From: UBA7446 sp038143535
GTDB taxonomy: Bacteria > Bacteroidota > Bacteroidia > Flavobacteriales > Flavobacteriaceae
DNA: 64,000 bases
Direction: 5' to 3'
NCBI GenBank assembly: GCA_038143535.1
Contig: JAYQMD010000001.1
Span: 124,001 to 188,000 of the forward strand
Positions 61,025-64,000 of this stretch are shown one piece after another; position 1 is the first letter of the stretch; the number at the start of each line of letters is the position of its first letter. The position numbers and the translations under genes are program-made. The notes beneath the pieces are model-generated. The model was given only the letters and a program-made list of their open reading frames with translations, made no database searches and had not been told where the DNA came from.

Positions 61025-64000
61025 ATGAGAATTATATTGCTATTATTAACTTTTTCATTAGTTAGCGTTGTTTACGGGCAACAAACCATTAATGGTAAAG
61101 TTTTTGACGCAGAGACAAATTCACCCATCCCAGGAGCAACTGTTATTATTAAAGACAGAAAAATTGCTACTAATACTGACTTTGACGGATTATTTAGTTT
61201 AAACGGAGTTTTGCCTCAAGATATTTTAATTATTTCTTCTATAGGGTTTAAGACTATTGAGAAAAAAGTTGGCAATAATTTTGATTTTAAAATTTTGCTA
61301 CAAGAGGAGATAAGTGCCTTAGATGAAGTTGTAGTAATAGGGTACGGAGTACAATCCAAAAAAGAAGTAACAGGAGCAGTCTCTGTTATTAACAGTGAAA
61401 CTATTGAAAACATCAAACCAACACGTGTTGAACAGGCTTTACAGGGCCAAGTAGCAGGAGTTAATATTACCTCACAGTCTGGTGCTCCCGGAGCAGGGTT
61501 AGATATTAGAATTCGTGGAATTTCAACAAATGGTGATAACAGGCCACTTATATTAGTAGACGGAAATGTTATTGAAGAATTGAGTGTCATTAATCCTAGC
61601 GACATCGCTAGTATTTCCGTTTTAAAAGATGCATCCGCTGGTATTTATGGCACACGTGCTGCCAACGGGGTGGTTTTAATAACTACCAAAACTGGACGTC
61701 TTGAAACACCATTAAAGTTTAGTTATAACGCATACACAGGATTGCAAGAAACCACTCGAAAACTCCCATTGTTAAATGCCACTGAATTTGTATTGATTGC
61801 CAATGAAGCTCATGCTGCTGGCGGTGAAGAATTGCCTTTTAACTACCTTGGTGACATTGGCCAAGGCACTAATTGGCAAGACGAACTTTTTCAACTAGCC
61901 AATATTTCTAGCCAAGATATCAATATAAGAGGTGGAGGAAAAAAGTCTACTTACAGCTCGAGCTTCTCATCATTCTCTCAAGACGGAATTGTTGGGGGTA
62001 TAAAATCTAATTTTCAACGATATACTGGAAAAGCTAACTACTCTGTAAATCCGATTCAAGGCTTAGATTTAAATGCTAGCCTATTGTATAGTAATACTTA
62101 CAGGAGGACATTACCTGAAAATAGTATTGGATCACTTTTATATAATGCTATAAGTATGCCATCAAATTTGCCCGTATATGATGAAAATGGTGATTTTACT
62201 AGAGCTGTTGATCAACCTATTGAAGTCGTAAATCCATTAAAACAAAAGTTTTTAGCAATTAATCGTACACAGGCAGATCGATTTAGTGCTGTTTTTGGAT
62301 TGAAGTATAGTATTTTACCACAATTAAGTTTTAAAGCCAATTATCAAGGAAATTATACTGAAGTAAGAGGTCGTTACTACGGCCCGATATCAGATTATGG
62401 AGTTGAGGGAGTATTCAGTGACAAGGTCTTTGATGCACAAACTGCTGGATATAATGAGCCACTGGATATTTACCGGGATTATACGTTGGATCTACTTGTT
62501 AATTATGAGGGTACTTTTGATGAAAAACATAATGTAAAAGTTACATTGGGCAACAGTATTTTCAGAACTTATCAAGACGGATATGGCTCAATAGGATTAA
62601 ATATGCCGGTAATTTCGGATATAAAAGATGCGAACCTTTCAGACGCACAAAGCATACAACCTATATTTATAAATAGATCTAATCGAGTTTCTGATTCTAG
62701 ATTGCTTTCTTATTTTGCTAGATTACGTTATGATTATGAAGGTAAGTATTTGTTAACCGCAGTATTACGTAGAGATGGCTCGTCTAATTTTGGTCCTGGA
62801 AATAAATTTGGCTATTTCCCATCTGCATCAGCAGGTTGGGTTATTAGTGAAGAATCTTTTTTAGAGAACAGTTCATTAATAGATTTTTTAAAGCTTAGAG
62901 GATCTTTTGGAATACTAGGAAACGATAGAATAGGCTCTTTTAGATTTGTATCTCTAATGAATGGTGAAGGGGTTTATACATTTGGTGGAAATCAACTTGT
63001 TTTCGGAACTGCAACTGGAGCACTATCAAACCCAAATATAAAATGGGAGGAACAAGAGTCTTTCAATGTTGGATTAGACCTTAGGTTATTTAACAATAAA
63101 GTTAATATGACTTTTGAATACTATAGAAGGACTACACGAAATCTTCTATTAGTGGTTGAATCAAGTTCTTTGTTAGGCACTGCTGCGCCAGGGTCTGGTA
63201 ACCCATTTGCAAATGCTGGAACCATTGAAAATAAAGGTTTCGAGTTTGAATTTGGATATCAGGACACTTTCTTTAATAGCTTAGATTTTGGGTTAAATTA
63301 CAATTTTTCAACCTTAGAAAATAATGTGCTAGTTGTAGATAACCAGATCGGTTATGTTCTAGGAGGTGGATTTGGAATCGGAAACTTTGAAGGCCCCTCA
63401 AGAATGGAATCTGGATTCCCGATAGGGTATTACTATGGACTTAAAACAAACGGTATTTTTCAAACCTTAGAAGAGGTTGATGCGCATGCATCTCAACGTG
63501 CACTTGGAGCTGATGCCGTTCCTGGAGATTTTCGCTATGTTGATCAAGACAATAACGGAATAATTGATGAAAATGACAGAACTTATATAGGGGACCCAAT
63601 ACCAGACATTACCATGGGGCTTAATCTGTCTTTAGATTATAAACAATTAGACTTCAAGGCTTATGCGTTTGCATCTTTGGGAGGCGATATAGTCCGTAAT
63701 TATGAGCGCTACGGAAAACTCACCAATAGACCTTCTTATATTCTTGATCGTTGGCACGGGCCTGGAACCTCTAACTCAATACCTAGAGTCACTACAGCTG
63801 CAAACCCAAATACGCGTTTTTCTGATTTTTATGTTGAAGATGGATCTTTTGTTAGAGTACAAAATATTCAGATCGGCTATACTTTAGCTAATGAATTTTT
63901 AGATATTGAGTCATTTAGATTATACATGTCTGTAAACAACGCATTCACTTTCACAAAGTATAAGGGTTTTGACCCAACAACATCTTCGGGGGCACCAATT
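61025..64000 (+). CDS. SusC/RagA family TonB-linked outer membrane receptor (3' part cut by window edge)
   Basis: 992 codons visible, open to the end. Signal peptide (SLVSVVYGQQ), then a carboxypeptidase-regulatory-like domain (NGKVFDAETNSPIPGATVII), then the SusC TonB box and plug: EVVVIGYGVQSKKEVTGAVS, LQGQVAGVNI and IRIRGISTNG. Barrel strands follow. It imports oligosaccharides, here probably laminari-oligosaccharides given GH16, the GH-A gene and the CBM protein upstream. The cognate SusD should lie right of the window. A TACTTTTG box is about 40 bases upstream. Confidence 0.93.
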   Translation, partial: MRIILLLLTFSLVSVVYGQQTINGKVFDAETNSPIPGATVIIKDRKIATNTDFDGLFSLNGVLPQDILIISSIGFKTIEKKVGNNFDFKILLQEEISALDEVVVIGYGVQSKKEVTGAVSVINSETIENIKPTRVEQALQGQVAGVNITSQSGAPGAGLDIRIRGISTNGDNRPLILVDGNVIEELSVINPSDIASISVLKDASAGIYGTRAANGVVLITTKTGRLETPLKFSYNAYTGLQETTRKLPLLNATEFVLIANEAHAAGGEELPFNYLGDIGQGTNWQDELFQLANISSQDINIRGGGKKSTYSSSFSSFSQDGIVGGIKSNFQRYTGKANYSVNPIQGLDLNASLLYSNTYRRTLPENSIGSLLYNAISMPSNLPVYDENGDFTRAVDQPIEVVNPLKQKFLAINRTQADRFSAVFGLKYSILPQLSFKANYQGNYTEVRGRYYGPISDYGVEGVFSDKVFDAQTAGYNEPLDIYRDYTLDLLVNYEGTFDEKHNVKVTLGNSIFRTYQDGYGSIGLNMPVISDIKDANLSDAQSIQPIFINRSNRVSDSRLLSYFARLRYDYEGKYLLTAVLRRDGSSNFGPGNKFGYFPSASAGWVISEESFLENSSLIDFLKLRGSFGILGNDRIGSFRFVSLMNGEGVYTFGGNQLVFGTATGALSNPNIKWEEQESFNVGLDLRLFNNKVNMTFEYYRRTTRNLLLVVESSSLLGTAAPGSGNPFANAGTIENKGFEFEFGYQDTFFNSLDFGLNYNFSTLENNVLVVDNQIGYVLGGGFGIGNFEGPSRMESGFPIGYYYGLKTNGIFQTLEEVDAHASQRALGADAVPGDFRYVDQDNNGIIDENDRTYIGDPIPDITMGLNLSLDYKQLDFKAYAFASLGGDIVRNYERYGKLTNRPSYILDRWHGPGTSNSIPRVTTAANPNTRFSDFYVEDGSFVRVQNIQIGYTLANEFLDIESFRLYMSVNNAFTFTKYKGFDPTTSSGAPI

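Overview
The window looks like a chromosome segment of a marine member of the Flavobacteriaceae (Bacteroidota). The evidence is the recurring TAnnTTTG -7 promoter box, type IX secretion C-terminal sorting domains, a SusC-type TonB receptor, laminarin-type glycoside hydrolases and a flavobacterial carotenoid gene set. No genus is assigned. The backbone is moderately AT-rich, and the stretch from about 10 to 32 kb looks clearly richer in AT.

Layout. (1) 1-9.6 kb is backbone: a TetR regulator with a partial TolC-type efflux gene, a polyprenyl diphosphate synthase, lycopene cyclase, a ZIP metal transporter, the Feo iron system (feoA, feoB and a tiny Cys-rich partner), an SCO1 copper chaperone and rseP. 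(2) 9.65-31.7 kb is an accessory region starting at tRNA-Asn(GTT). Its left part holds a helix-turn-helix gene, two tandem m5C methyltransferases, a frameshifted restriction gene, a DUF262/DUF1524 defence-type nuclease, a truncated DUF2779 nuclease and a 50-residue serine-recombinase stub. Its right part (18.2-31.7 kb) is an array of mostly small secreted or membrane protein genes separated by twelve degenerate copies of one sequence. That sequence is the last ~20 codons of a tyrosine-recombinase gene. Three scars resembling a tRNA 3' end and a ~70-bp direct repeat of the tRNA-Asn flank lie in the same region. Two large YadA-head-like proteins with S74 chaperone tails sit in the array. (3) 31.8-39.2 kb: a persulfide dioxygenase-rhodanese, a large GH81 laminarinase, a pterin dehydratase and a zinc ribbon protein. 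(4) 39.2-51.5 kb: crtI with an unusual glycosyltransferase-pirin fusion, an HMA membrane protein, a five-gene operon led by a TonB receptor and a beta-propeller phytase, then crtA-like, crtD and cruF ending inside tRNA-Arg(CCT). (5) 51.6-64 kb: a Rieske protein and a laminarin utilisation locus (GH16, a frameshifted clan GH-A hydrolase, a multi-CBM surface protein, a Reg_prop/Y_Y_Y regulator and a SusC receptor cut by the window end).

How the genes work together. The carotenoid genes could take GGPP through lycopene to a monocyclic carotenoid that is hydrated at C1', desaturated at C3' and perhaps oxidised at C2'; phytoene synthase is not in the window. GH81, GH16 and the SusC locus fit extracellular laminarin digestion and import. 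The main novelty candidate is the recombinase-3'-end repeat array. Its repeats often supply or touch the stop codon of each cargo gene, and several cargo genes carry their own promoter, which suggests repeated cassette-like insertion by an integrase that is itself absent from the window.
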